Assembly (NCBI GenBank): GCA_026705925.1
Contig: JAPOZT010000016.1
Location: 1 to 54,001, forward strand
DNA from: Gemmatimonadota bacterium
Lineage (GTDB): Bacteria; JAAXHH01
Length of the DNA stretch: 54,001 nt
Reading direction: 5' to 3'
Positions 1 through 8,849 of this stretch are shown here, in pieces (position 1 is the first letter of the stretch; every line of letters starts with the position of its first letter). A model generated the notes under the pieces. That model was not told the origin of the DNA, ran no database searches, and was given only the letters and a program-made list of their open reading frames with translations. A program made the translations under genes and the position numbers.

Positions 1-1036
1 CCGCGAGTTCGACATGCTGGAGATCGAGTTCTTCGTCCATCCCGGTACCGAGGACGAATGGCAGGACCGTTGGCTGGAGGACCGCCTCGCCTGGTGGGAA
101 CACATCGGCGTCAGCCGGGACAACATCCAGATCCTTGACGTGCCAAAGGAGGATCTCGCCCACTACTCCAAGAAAACCTACGACCTGATGTACCGGTATC
201 CCTCCCTTGGTTTCGAGGAACTGGAGGGCATTGCGAGCCGGACGGACTTCGACCTGGGCGCCCACACGCGGTACCAGGAACAGTACGACCTCACGGCGCA
301 AGTACCGGAAAACTCTTCCAGCACGACCCGGCTTTCCTATTTCGATCCGCAGGCGAATCGCCACGTGATCCCCTTCGTGGTCGAGCCGTCGGCGGGAGTC
401 GGCCGCTGCCTGCTGGCCGTGCTTAGCGAAGCCTACGACGAATCCATGGTGAAGGCTCCGCCGGAAGACAAGCTGGCCGCCGTCAAGGACGGGCTGGACG
501 CCTTCAACGGGTCGGTCGCCAGGAACAGTAAAATGCCGGACGAAACGCGGGAATCCCTGCTAGCCTTCGGGGAGACGATCGCCGGCGAGCTGCCCGAAAG
601 CATGCCGCGCATCGACGCGCTCCTGGCCATGACGGGCGCGGACCGGATCAAGGAGGGCAAGACGCTGCGGAACCTGTCGCAGAAGGTCATTGGCGACCAC
701 TACCGGACGGTGCTGCGGCTCAGGCCCCACCTGGCCCCGGTCAAGGTGGCGGTCTTCCCGCTGAAGCGGACCGACGAACGGCTTGCCGAAACGGCCCGGG
801 ATATACGCAGGTCGCTGCAGTCGGGAGGCAGGATACGCACGGTGTACGACGACACGGGCGCCATCGGCAAGCTCTACCGGCGCCAGGACGAAATCGGCAC
901 GCCGCTCTGCGTCACGGTCGACTTCCAGACCCTTGACGACCAGGCGGTGACAGTCCGCGACCGAGATACCATGGCGCAGGACCGGGTGGCCATCGGTGAA
1001 CTAGAAGACTACGTAGCAGAAAAGCTGGCGTCCTGA
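1..1036 (+). CDS. glyQS: Glycyl-tRNA synthetase, single-chain class II type (3' part)
   Basis: Charges tRNA-Gly with glycine in the cytoplasm. The gene enters from the left edge: the frame is open from base 2 (Arg-Glu-Phe-Asp before the first internal ATG at 14), so that ATG is not the start. Visible class II motifs are LGFEELEGIASRTDFDLGAH and motif 3 (EPSAGVGR, roughly codon 130 of the visible part). The C-terminal anticodon-binding domain begins near APVKVAVFPL. About 85 residues with no clear catalytic motif lie between motif 3 and the anticodon domain; such inserts occur in some bacterial members. This is the dimeric eukaryote/archaea-like form, not the alpha2beta2 GlyQ+GlyS form. The next gene starts 19 bp after its stop. 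Confidence 0.96.
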   Translation, partial: REFDMLEIEFFVHPGTEDEWQDRWLEDRLAWWEHIGVSRDNIQILDVPKEDLAHYSKKTYDLMYRYPSLGFEELEGIASRTDFDLGAHTRYQEQYDLTAQVPENSSSTTRLSYFDPQANRHVIPFVVEPSAGVGRCLLAVLSEAYDESMVKAPPEDKLAAVKDGLDAFNGSVARNSKMPDETRESLLAFGETIAGELPESMPRIDALLAMTGADRIKEGKTLRNLSQKVIGDHYRTVLRLRPHLAPVKVAVFPLKRTDERLAETARDIRRSLQSGGRIRTVYDDTGAIGKLYRRQDEIGTPLCVTVDFQTLDDQAVTVRDRDTMAQDRVAIGELEDYVAEKLAS

Positions 1037-1055
1037 GACGAGAAAGGAGCAATAC

Positions 1056-2228
1056 ATGGCACGCAACGTTAACGTGGGCCTGGTAGGCTATTCGTTCATG
1101 GGCAAGGCGCACAGCCACGCCTTCAAGGACATGTCCTTCTTCTTTCCGGACGCGGCCGGCGTGCCGGTCATGAAAGCCATTTGCGGGCGCAACGAGGAGA
1201 ACGTGAAGGGTGCCGCCGCCGAGTTCGGCTGGGAAGGATACGAGACCGACTGGAAAACGCTGATCGCCCGCGACGACATCGATCTCATCGACGTTTCGAC
1301 ACCGGGCGACAGCCACGCGGAGATCGCCATCGCCGCCGCCGAAGCGGGCAAGCACGTCTTCTGCGAAAAACCGCTGGCCAACAGCCTGGCGGAAGCCCGC
1401 GCCATGGCCGAAGCCGTGAACCGGGCGGGCGTGAAGAGCATGGTGGCCTACAACTACCGCCGGGTACCCGCCGTCGCGCTGGCGAAGCGGCTCATCGAGG
1501 AAGGCCGCATCGGCCAGGTCTACCACTGGCGCGCCGTCTACCTGCAGGACTGGATCATGGACCCCGACTTTCCCCTGGTCTGGCGGCTGCAGAAGGAGAA
1601 GGCCGGTTCGGGTCCCCACGGCGACCTGAACGCCCACATCATCGACCTGGCCCGGTATCTCATCGGCGAGATCACCGAGGTGACCGGCATGCAGGAGACT
1701 TTCATCAAGGAGCGTCCCATCGTGGAGGAGATCGACTCGGCCCTGGGCGCGAGCGCCGGCGGTTCCACGCGGACGGGACCGGTGACCGTGGACGACACGA
1801 CCCTGGCGCTGGCCCGGTTCGAAAACGGCGCCGTGGGCTCCTTCGAAGCCACGCGCTTCGCCGGCGGGCGCCGGAACGGAAACCGGTTCGAGATCAACGG
1901 CAGCAAGGGTTCCATCGCCTTCAACCTGGAGAAGATGAACGAGCTTCAGTACTACAACCGGGAAGATGAGGACCACGTGCAGGGCTTCCGCGAGATCATC
2001 GTGACCGAAGGCGCCCATCCCTACATGGACCGGTGGTGGCCGCCCGGACACATCATCGGCTGGGAGCACACCTTCATCCACGAGGTGTACGATCTCATGC
2101 AGGCCATCGCCGGCGCCGACGACAACCTCCATCCGGATTTCGACGAAGGGGTCCGGGACCAGGCCGTGCTGGAAGCCGTTTCGCTGTCGGCTGAGCACGG
2201 CAGCTGGGTCCGTATCGCCGACCTGTAG
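1056..2228 (+). CDS. Gfo/Idh/MocA family NAD(P)-dependent oxidoreductase
   Basis: Probable cytoplasmic sugar or inositol dehydrogenase of 390 residues; the substrate cannot be read from sequence. The N-terminal Rossmann fold starts with VGLVGYSFMGKAHSHAF, a variant of GxGxxG. The family's catalytic EKP motif is present (CEKPLANS, about residue 105), and GDLNAHIIDLARYLIG (about residue 190) matches the conserved helix carrying the catalytic His. The start is supported by AGAAAGGAGCA just upstream. The gene is followed, after a 116-bp gap with another AAAGGAG site, by a sugar isomerase/epimerase. That pairing is typical of sugar-catabolic clusters in marine heterotrophs. Confidence 0.95.
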   Translation: MARNVNVGLVGYSFMGKAHSHAFKDMSFFFPDAAGVPVMKAICGRNEENVKGAAAEFGWEGYETDWKTLIARDDIDLIDVSTPGDSHAEIAIAAAEAGKHVFCEKPLANSLAEARAMAEAVNRAGVKSMVAYNYRRVPAVALAKRLIEEGRIGQVYHWRAVYLQDWIMDPDFPLVWRLQKEKAGSGPHGDLNAHIIDLARYLIGEITEVTGMQETFIKERPIVEEIDSALGASAGGSTRTGPVTVDDTTLALARFENGAVGSFEATRFAGGRRNGNRFEINGSKGSIAFNLEKMNELQYYNREDEDHVQGFREIIVTEGAHPYMDRWWPPGHIIGWEHTFIHEVYDLMQAIAGADDNLHPDFDEGVRDQAVLEAVSLSAEHGSWVRIADL

Positions 2229-2344
2229 GCCTGCGGCCTGTGAACGCGATACCGGCGTGGGGCGCCCGCCATCAACCGGCGGCCTCCACGCCGTACATGC
2301 CGGCTATGAATGCCGATTTATGATAAAGAAAGGAGCAATCGATC

Positions 2345-3346
2345 ATGTCCCGTCCCGTAACGCTTTTTACCGGCCAGTGGGCGGATCTCACCCTCGACAC
2401 GCTCGCCGGGAAGGCGGCGAGCTGGGGGTTCGACGGTCTCGAGCTGGCGTGCTGGGGTGACCACTTCGACGTGAATCAGGGCGCCGAAAGCAAGGCGTAC
2501 TGCGAGGACCGCAGGGCGCTGCTGGACAAGCACGGCCTGCAGGTGTTCTCCATCAGCAACCATCTCGCCGGCCAGGCGGTCTGCGACCTGATCGATGCCC
2601 GCCACGAGGCGATCCTGCCGCCCCATGTCTGGGGGGACGGGGACCCGGAAGGCGTGCGCCAGCGCGCGGCTGAGGAGATGAAGCAGACCGCCCGGGCCGC
2701 AGCGAACATGGGCCTCGATGTAGCCAACGGCTTCACCGGCTCGTCGATCTGGCACCTGCTCTACTCCTTCCCGCCCGTGGACCCATCGTCCATCGATGCG
2801 GGCTACGAAGACTTCGCGGCGCGCTGGAATCCGATCCTGGACGTGTTCGACGAGGTGGGCGTGAAGTTCGGCCTGGAGGTGCATCCGACGGAGATCGCCT
2901 TCGACATCTCCTCGGCACAGCGGGCGCTGGACGCCCTGGATAATCGCGAGGCCTTCGGATTCAACTACGACCCCAGCCACTTCGGCTACCAGGGGGTGGA
3001 CTACGTAGAGTTCATCCGGACCTTCAGGGACCGCATCTACCACGTGCACATGAAGGACGTCTGGTGGTCGGAACGCCCGACCCGGGCCGGCGTCTTCGGC
3101 GGACATGTGAACTTCGGCCATTCCGACCGGTACTGGGATTTCCGGTCCCTCGGCCGCGGCAGCATCGATTTCGAGGAGATCATCCGCGCGCTGAACGAGA
3201 TCGGGTACCAGGGTCCCCTCTCCATCGAGTGGGAGGACAGCGGCATGGACCGCGAGCACGGCGCCGAGGAGGCCTGCGCCTTCACAAAAGGCGTCGACTT
3301 CCCGCCGTCCGACGTGGCCTTCGACGCCGCCTTCGCCGAGGAATGA
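2345..3346 (+). CDS. Sugar phosphate isomerase/epimerase (xylose-isomerase-like TIM barrel)
   Basis: Cytoplasmic metal-dependent TIM-barrel enzyme of 333 residues from the AP-endonuclease-2 superfamily; substrate unknown. Candidate metal ligands sit on the usual strands: FGLEVHPTE (Glu), [11 protein letters not shown] (Asp/His), YHVHMKDV (His, followed by the conserved lysine) and LSIEWED (Glu). An AAAGGAG ribosome binding site lies 10 bases before the ATG. It probably works with the preceding Gfo/Idh/MocA dehydrogenase. A second, shorter member of the superfamily lies at 31257-32015. Confidence 0.94.
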   Translation: MSRPVTLFTGQWADLTLDTLAGKAASWGFDGLELACWGDHFDVNQGAESKAYCEDRRALLDKHGLQVFSISNHLAGQAVCDLIDARHEAILPPHVWGDGDPEGVRQRAAEEMKQTARAAANMGLDVANGFTGSSIWHLLYSFPPVDPSSIDAGYEDFAARWNPILDVFDEVGVKFGLEVHPTEIAFDISSAQRALDALDNREAFGFNYDPSHFGYQGVDYVEFIRTFRDRIYHVHMKDVWWSERPTRAGVFGGHVNFGHSDRYWDFRSLGRGSIDFEEIIRALNEIGYQGPLSIEWEDSGMDREHGAEEACAFTKGVDFPPSDVAFDAAFAEE

Positions 3347-3453
3347 CCGATCGGCCCGCTGCTGCAGCACCGGACCGCGTGGGCGGCGGGGGTTCCGAGG
3401 TGTAGCTACAAGCGCATCATGGCGCAGCGTTCCGCGGCGACCGGGAGGGCTCG

Positions 3454-5163
3454 ATGGGAGGACGGAAATACGTCTTGATTTGCGCCGCCGCGCTGGTGGC
3501 GGCGGCCTGCGGGTCACCGGACGACCATCCCGGCGAGGGGACGCAGACTTCGCGCGTCAATACGGTGGGGCGGGAACTGCCGGCCGACGCCGCCCCGCTC
3601 AGCGAGCAGTACATACGGCTGAGCATGCTGGAACCGTCCACCCTGGACGTGGGCATCTCCCTCTTCGACGCCCAGTTCAACGCCTTCCTATTCGAATCCC
3701 TGCTGGTCTTCGATGAAGACATGGAGATCAGGGGCGCGGCCGCCGAGTCCTGGTCCGTGGCGGACGACCACGTGACCTGGACTTTCACGATCCGCGAAGG
3801 GGCGAAGTGGAGCGACGGCCGGCCGGTGACCGCCCACGATTTCGAATGGTCCTTCCGCCGGCTGCTCGATCCCGCCCACGCCAACATCTTCGCCTACTTC
3901 TACTACCCGATCAAGGGCGCCCGGGCCTTCAACTCGGGACAGACGAGCGACCCGCAGGCCGTCGGCGTCCGGGCCGTGGACGACCGCACGCTGGTGATCG
4001 AGACCGAAGAACCGTGCTCGTACTTTCCCTACATCCTCACCTTCTTTACTTCCGTGCCGGCGCCCCGGTGGCAGGTGGAGAAATACGGTATAAGGTGGTC
4101 CGAACCGGAGTACTGCGTGTCCAATTCCACCTGGCGCCTCGCGTCGTGGGACAAGAGCGTCGGCATGACCTACGCGCTGAATCCCCACTACAACGGACCC
4201 TGGAAGGGATACCTCGAACGCATCGAGTTCACCTTCATCCTGCCGGGCTGGCGTGGACTGCCGGCCTATGAGAACGGCGAGTTCGACCGGATCGCGGTGT
4301 TGGGCCCCGACTATCACCACGCCCGCATGGATCCCGTCCTGAGCCGCGAGCTGATCACCTATCCGAACTTCGGGACGTATTATACGATATTCAAGACCCG
4401 CGAGCCGCCCTTCGACAACATCCGGCTGCGACAGGCCCTGGCCCACGCCATCGATCGCGAAGCCATATGCAACGTCGTACTCGGCGGCGCCGCCACGCCT
4501 GCCTACGGCATGCTGCCGAAGGGTTTCCCCGGTTACCAGGCGGACCGGATCCGTGCGTTCCAGGCCTTCGATCCGGAAAGGGCCCGGGAGCGCCTGGCGC
4601 AGGCCGGCTACCCCGGCGGCAAGGGGCTTCCCCCGCTCGATCTCTGGGTGCGGGGCCAGCCACCGACGCCCGACGAATGGAACGTGGTCGTCGCCATGCA
4701 GCAGATGTTCGAGGACCACCTGGACATCGAGGTGAACCTGCGGCAGCAGTCCACCAACGCCTTCAACGCCTTCATGCGCGACCACGAGATCCCGTGGGGT
4801 TTCCTGTGGTTCAACATGGACTACCCCGACCCCAGCGACATGATCGCCGTGCCCTGGCGCTCCCAACCCGCGGGATCGGGCCGGCAGGACTGGATACACG
4901 ACGAGTTCGACCAGCTGGTGGACGCGGCTGCGCGGGAATTCGACGAGGAGAAGCGCGTCGCCATGTATCAGAACGCCGAGGTGATCCTGGCCGAGCAGGC
5001 CGCGGGCGTGTTCCTGCATAACATGGTCAACGCGACCCTGAGCAAGCCGTGGGTCATGGGCATCGAGGAAAACAGGTATGGCGACCGGCGATGGAGCGGT
5101 TTCGCGCCGGCCTTCGCCACGCTGTACATCGGTGAAACCGGGCGGGAATCCGGCCGGCGGTAG
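3454..5163 (+). CDS. ABC transporter substrate-binding lipoprotein, peptide family 5 (OppA/DppA-like)
   Basis: Extracytoplasmic ligand-binding protein of 569 residues. The signal peptide ends in a lipobox (LVAAAC, Cys at about residue 20), so it should be a lipid-anchored binding protein. Family motifs are visible: EPSTLDVG near the mature N-terminus, WTFTIREGAKWSDGRPVTAHD around residue 110-130, and the lobe-linking IRLRQALAHAIDREAI around residue 320. A good ribosome binding site (GGGAGGG) precedes the ATG. No permease or ATPase gene follows: the next gene is convergent, with a 91-bp gap. The partner transporter must be elsewhere, or the protein acts as a solitary receptor. Confidence 0.93.
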   Translation: MGGRKYVLICAAALVAAACGSPDDHPGEGTQTSRVNTVGRELPADAAPLSEQYIRLSMLEPSTLDVGISLFDAQFNAFLFESLLVFDEDMEIRGAAAESWSVADDHVTWTFTIREGAKWSDGRPVTAHDFEWSFRRLLDPAHANIFAYFYYPIKGARAFNSGQTSDPQAVGVRAVDDRTLVIETEEPCSYFPYILTFFTSVPAPRWQVEKYGIRWSEPEYCVSNSTWRLASWDKSVGMTYALNPHYNGPWKGYLERIEFTFILPGWRGLPAYENGEFDRIAVLGPDYHHARMDPVLSRELITYPNFGTYYTIFKTREPPFDNIRLRQALAHAIDREAICNVVLGGAATPAYGMLPKGFPGYQADRIRAFQAFDPERARERLAQAGYPGGKGLPPLDLWVRGQPPTPDEWNVVVAMQQMFEDHLDIEVNLRQQSTNAFNAFMRDHEIPWGFLWFNMDYPDPSDMIAVPWRSQPAGSGRQDWIHDEFDQLVDAAAREFDEEKRVAMYQNAEVILAEQAAGVFLHNMVNATLSKPWVMGIEENRYGDRRWSGFAPAFATLYIGETGRESGRR

Positions 5164-5254
5164 GGTTCGGTGTGTCGGCGGCTGGTTTGGTGCTGGAAGA
5201 GTCGGGCGGAACTGGTGATCGGGATTCTGGTAAAGTTCGGTGTGCCGGCAGCGA

Positions 5255-6127
5255 TCAGCCGAAGGGGTCCAGGTCGAATCCCGTTTCCGGCCGGATCCGT
5301 TCGGTGCCTTCGGGCCAGTCCGAGGGCCAGCCCCAGCCTGGGATCTGCAGGCTTTCCGCGCGAACCCGGTGCGCGGCGGCCCGCCGGTGCACGCCGTGTG
5401 GCGCCGTACTGACCTCCGAGCTGTGGAGCATGGTGGGATAGTAGAAGGTGACGCTGCCCTCGCCCGCCGTGCAGTCGATGGCCTCGTGCTCGTGCGCGGC
5501 GACATAGGCCTCGGGTCCGCCCTTCAGTTCAAGCGGTCCTTCGAGATAGGAGCCGGGAAGGACCTTCATGGCGCCGTTCTCGATGGTCTGCGGGTCCACG
5601 TTGATGCGGACGATGATGGTCTGCTGGAAATAGTCTTCCTTCCAATCGATGTCGGCCGGCCTGATGTGTATGTGGCCGAACTGGTTCCAATGGCCGGATA
5701 CATCGAGGTTCCGGTCCCGGGGCGGGTCCACGATGAAGAAGGTGTCCTGGTGCCATCCGATCTCCGCGTCGCCGCCGGCCACCTTGTCGAACATGGTACC
5801 GATGCTGGCGTGTTTGACCGGCTCGCCCAGGGCGCGTTCGAGCACGCTAACGATGGCGGGATGCCGTGAGAACCGGAGTCCGCCTTCGCACACGGCGTAG
5901 AGTTCCCACAACAGCCAGACCGTGTCCTTCGATTTCCCGAGCAGCTTTTCGGTCGGCCGCCCCTTGTACTCATCTACGCGGCTTGCTTCCGCGATGGTCC
6001 GGTCCAGCAGTCCGCGGAACGTATTCATCTCTTCCGCGGAGAATACGCCTTCGACGGTCACGATGCCCTGCGTCTTCAGCGCATCCACCGCTTCCTGCAG
6101 TCCGATGGCGTTTTTTACCTGTATCAT
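5255..6127 (-). CDS. Phytanoyl-CoA dioxygenase (PhyH) family protein
   Basis: Fe(II)/2-oxoglutarate-dependent oxygenase of 290 residues. The double-stranded beta-helix shows the HxD iron motif in GWHQDTFFI (about residue 128). A distal His lies in MLHSSEVSTAPHGVHRR near residue 250, where the third ligand and the 2-oxoglutarate-binding arginine are expected. The substrate is unknown; the family is greatly expanded in Latescibacterota- and Poribacteria-like genomes. GGAAGGAAC precedes the ATG. The gene lies 28 bp downstream of the BIG_5 lipoprotein on the same strand and may be the last gene of the smg-topA-xerC transcription unit. Confidence 0.93.
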   Translation of the reverse strand: MIQVKNAIGLQEAVDALKTQGIVTVEGVFSAEEMNTFRGLLDRTIAEASRVDEYKGRPTEKLLGKSKDTVWLLWELYAVCEGGLRFSRHPAIVSVLERALGEPVKHASIGTMFDKVAGGDAEIGWHQDTFFIVDPPRDRNLDVSGHWNQFGHIHIRPADIDWKEDYFQQTIIVRINVDPQTIENGAMKVLPGSYLEGPLELKGGPEAYVAAHEHEAIDCTAGEGSVTFYYPTMLHSSEVSTAPHGVHRRAAAHRVRAESLQIPGWGWPSDWPEGTERIRPETGFDLDPFG

Positions 6128-6155
6128 GGTGTTCCTTCCCTGACGCGACGGGCCG

Positions 6156-7943
6156 CTAACGGTTCAGCCTGAGCGTGATGTCTTCTGTCTCCCAACCCAA
6201 TCGTACTTCCAGGGTATCCGGATGGACCATGGACCGTTCGGCGGGAATGAATGGCAAGGCGTTGCCGTAATCGAATTTTCCGTTTCCGTTCGCGTCGCGG
6301 TAGGCTTGAAGGATATACCGGCCCGGCAGCACGTTGTCAAACCGAAAATCCCCGGGCCCAGGCAGTTCGATCTCCGATGCGGGCTCCGAGTCCCGCAACG
6401 GGTATAGGGAGATCCCAACGGCCCCCGTCCCTGCGGGGTCTTCGTCCTCAAACCGTCCCGACAGCGAACCATAGCTTTCGAGATCGATGGTCGTGAAGGT
6501 ATACGCGAGCGTGTCGGGACGGTCGCCCGTGGCCTGCAGCGGCTGGTCGAACCCGTTCTTGACCAGGCCGGCCATTACGAGGATCTCGTAGTCGGTACTC
6601 GGCTGCAGCATGAAATCGGGCCGCATTGCGGCGACCGTGGCGTCGATCCACCGGAGATCTCCGCCGATCTTCCGGTCTGTGGAATCCCGAAGGACCACGG
6701 CCCCGTCCTCCAGGGTGACGGGCTCGCTGAAAGAGAAACGTAGCTCGACGGACTGTGCGACGTCCCGCGCACGGTTGCCGGGATAGACTTCCAGAATCCT
6801 CGGTGCCGGCGGGTTCTCAATGGACGACCCGGTGAACTCGGCGGTGTTCTCCGTCGTGTCCATCGGTTCCGACCAGGTGTTTTCCAGTCCGGTAACGGTC
6901 AGGCGATAGAGACGGTCGCGGACCTGGGGCGCCGTGGTGAGCACGATGGTCGCCGGATCCGCCGGATCCTGGTACGCGGACGTGACCTCGAGGCTTTCGC
7001 CCTCCTCCACGCCGGCGATGGCATAATCGCCCGTGTCCCGGACCATGTCCGCGCGCGGCGCCTCGCTCAGGAAGACACTCACTTCACGGCGATGGGCCAC
7101 CCGGGCGGACATCACGTGCATGGCGGCGGTATCGTTCACGGCCATCCGGAACCACATGGGACCGTCCGCCATGGCCTCTTCTAACATGCCCTCTGATAGG
7201 ACGACGTCCCGGGTGGGCACGCCGATGGGGTCCACGCCCGCGTCGTAGAGACGGTCTCTGCCCTGGTCCAGAAAGGCGAAGAGGCGGTAACGGCCGGCCG
7301 AGAGATGGGTGAAGGTGAAGGTACCGTCCCGACCGGCCTGGACCAGGTAGTCCGGGGTCGTGCCGGACGGGTCGGGATCGGGTTTCCCGGCGAGGTCGTA
7401 GGCCCAGACATAAGTGTTTCTGGCGGGTTGGCCGTCGTGGACCGTCAGGCCGCTGACCTCCCCTTCTTCGATGCTGGGGCCGGTCGACAGCGCGTATACG
7501 TAGGTGGAATCCATGCGGTTACTCCGCATGTCCCTGAAGCCGGTGCCCACTGTGATGATATAGGTTCTGTCGGCCAGCAGAGGTTCCTCGAACCGGACCG
7601 TGATCTCGTTGCCCCGCCAGCTCGCTTCGGCTTCGAATTCGACGATCGGCGCGATGAACAGGTTGCCTTCGATGGAACGGGGCTGTATGCGTTCGCTGAA
7701 GGTAAGTTTCGGGGAAACGTCCAGCGGCACGTGGGTCGAACCCGCCGGGGGATCGGTTTCTACCACCCAGGGCGGAATACGGTCTCGCGGGCCACCGGGC
7801 GGCATGCCTTCGCGGGCGCAGGCCGTGGCGACCAGGCCGACCAGGCAGGCCATGACGACCAGGCAGATCGGGCCGATCATACGAGTCAGGTCGATTAGGC
7901 TGACCGGAATCTTCAGCGCGGAGTGGTCCGGCGTCCCGTTCAT
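6156..7943 (-). CDS. Lipoprotein with SbsA/BIG_5-type Ig-like domains
   Basis: Predicted surface or periplasmic lipoprotein of 595 residues. A membrane segment (about residues 20-40) ends in ATACAREG, a lipobox, followed by the hallmark PPGGPRDRIPPWVVETDPP that opens BIG_5/SbsA Ig-like proteins. Further Ig-like or carboxypeptidase-regulatory-like stretches are visible, for example FTFTHLSAGRYRLFAFLDQ and FRFDNVLPGRYILQAYRD. The start is uncertain: ATGs at codons 1 and 22 would both keep the signal sequence. It starts 3 bp after the xerC stop, so it is almost certainly co-transcribed with it. Function beyond envelope structure is unknown. Confidence 0.88.
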   Translation of the reverse strand: MNGTPDHSALKIPVSLIDLTRMIGPICLVVMACLVGLVATACAREGMPPGGPRDRIPPWVVETDPPAGSTHVPLDVSPKLTFSERIQPRSIEGNLFIAPIVEFEAEASWRGNEITVRFEEPLLADRTYIITVGTGFRDMRSNRMDSTYVYALSTGPSIEEGEVSGLTVHDGQPARNTYVWAYDLAGKPDPDPSGTTPDYLVQAGRDGTFTFTHLSAGRYRLFAFLDQGRDRLYDAGVDPIGVPTRDVVLSEGMLEEAMADGPMWFRMAVNDTAAMHVMSARVAHRREVSVFLSEAPRADMVRDTGDYAIAGVEEGESLEVTSAYQDPADPATIVLTTAPQVRDRLYRLTVTGLENTWSEPMDTTENTAEFTGSSIENPPAPRILEVYPGNRARDVAQSVELRFSFSEPVTLEDGAVVLRDSTDRKIGGDLRWIDATVAAMRPDFMLQPSTDYEILVMAGLVKNGFDQPLQATGDRPDTLAYTFTTIDLESYGSLSGRFEDEDPAGTGAVGISLYPLRDSEPASEIELPGPGDFRFDNVLPGRYILQAYRDANGNGKFDYGNALPFIPAERSMVHPDTLEVRLGWETEDITLRLNR

Positions 7944-7946
7944 AGA

Positions 7947-8843
7947 TCAGGCGCGGGGATGCGCCTCTTCGTACGTTTTCCTGAGGCGGTCGAGGGCGAC
8001 GTGGGTATAGACCTGCGTGGTTGAAAGCCGTTCGTGGCCGAGCAGTTCCTTGACCGCCATCAGGTCCGCTCCGGCGTCGAGCAGGTGCGTGGCGGTCGTA
8101 TGGCGGAGCATGTGGGGCGTCAATCCCTGCTGGCTGATGCGGAGACCGTATCTCCGCAGGATGTACTGGACACCGCGTCCCGTCAGCCTGCGGCCGTGTT
8201 GATTCAGCAGGAGCGCCGCCGTATCTTCCTGTCCCGTCTTGATCAGCATGGGGCGGACGTCCATATAGGCTGCCAGCGCGGACAACGCCGGTCCGCCCAG
8301 CGGCACGATGCGTTCCCGGTCTCCCTTCCCGATCACGCGGATCCGTTCCCCCGTCATTTCGATCGCGCCGACGTCGAGGCCGACGAGCTCCGACAACCGC
8401 ATGCCCGCGCCGTAGAGCAGTTCCAGGATGACCACGTCCCGCAGGCCGAGCAACCGGCCGCGGTCGGGCTGGCCGAGCAGGGCTTCCACCTGGCTCTTGT
8501 CCAGGAACCGGGGCAGGTGGCGGTCCCATTTCGGCGTGGTCAGGTAGACGCACGGGTTGGAGGAAACGACCCCTTCCCGGCAGAGGTAGTGGAAGAAGGA
8601 CCGCACGGCCGCGAAACGGCGCGCGATGGTCCGTCTGCTGAAGCCTTCCCGGTGCAGGTGGTGAAGAAACGCCCGCACCACGGACTTATCGACGGACTCC
8701 GGGTCCGGCGGATCGGCGCCGCCGTTTTCGGAGAGGAAAGACTGGAACTGGCCCAGGTCGCCTGCATAGGCCGACCGGGTATGGCGGGAGTAATTGCGCT
8801 CGATCTCGAGATGATCGAGGAATGCGCTGACCAATTTGTCCAT
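7947..8843 (-). CDS. xerC: Tyrosine recombinase XerC
   Basis: Site-specific recombinase of 298 residues, normal for XerC/XerD, which resolve chromosome dimers at dif. The N-terminal SAM-like domain (FLDHLEIERNYSRHTRSAYAG region) precedes a complete catalytic set: Arg in YGAGMRLSEL, Lys in VIGKGDRERIVPLG, His-x-x-Arg in TPHMLRHTTAT, His in LLGHERLSTT and the nucleophilic Tyr in QVYTHV. It starts 6 bp after the topA stop and runs into the lipoprotein gene, giving the order smg-topA-xerC. No dif-like site was searched for or recognised here. A different Xer-family specificity cannot be excluded, but the length and operon fit the housekeeping enzyme. Confidence 0.95.
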   Translation of the reverse strand: MDKLVSAFLDHLEIERNYSRHTRSAYAGDLGQFQSFLSENGGADPPDPESVDKSVVRAFLHHLHREGFSRRTIARRFAAVRSFFHYLCREGVVSSNPCVYLTTPKWDRHLPRFLDKSQVEALLGQPDRGRLLGLRDVVILELLYGAGMRLSELVGLDVGAIEMTGERIRVIGKGDRERIVPLGGPALSALAAYMDVRPMLIKTGQEDTAALLLNQHGRRLTGRGVQYILRRYGLRISQQGLTPHMLRHTTATHLLDAGADLMAVKELLGHERLSTTQVYTHVALDRLRKTYEEAHPRA

Positions 8844-8849
8844 GATCGG

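Noticed and set aside
912..2198. Minus-strand frames opposite GlyRS and the oxidoreductase, and similar long antisense frames elsewhere (3688-5505, 20741-23107)
   Set aside because: High GC makes antisense frames long. The plus-strand genes have clear motifs and ribosome binding sites.
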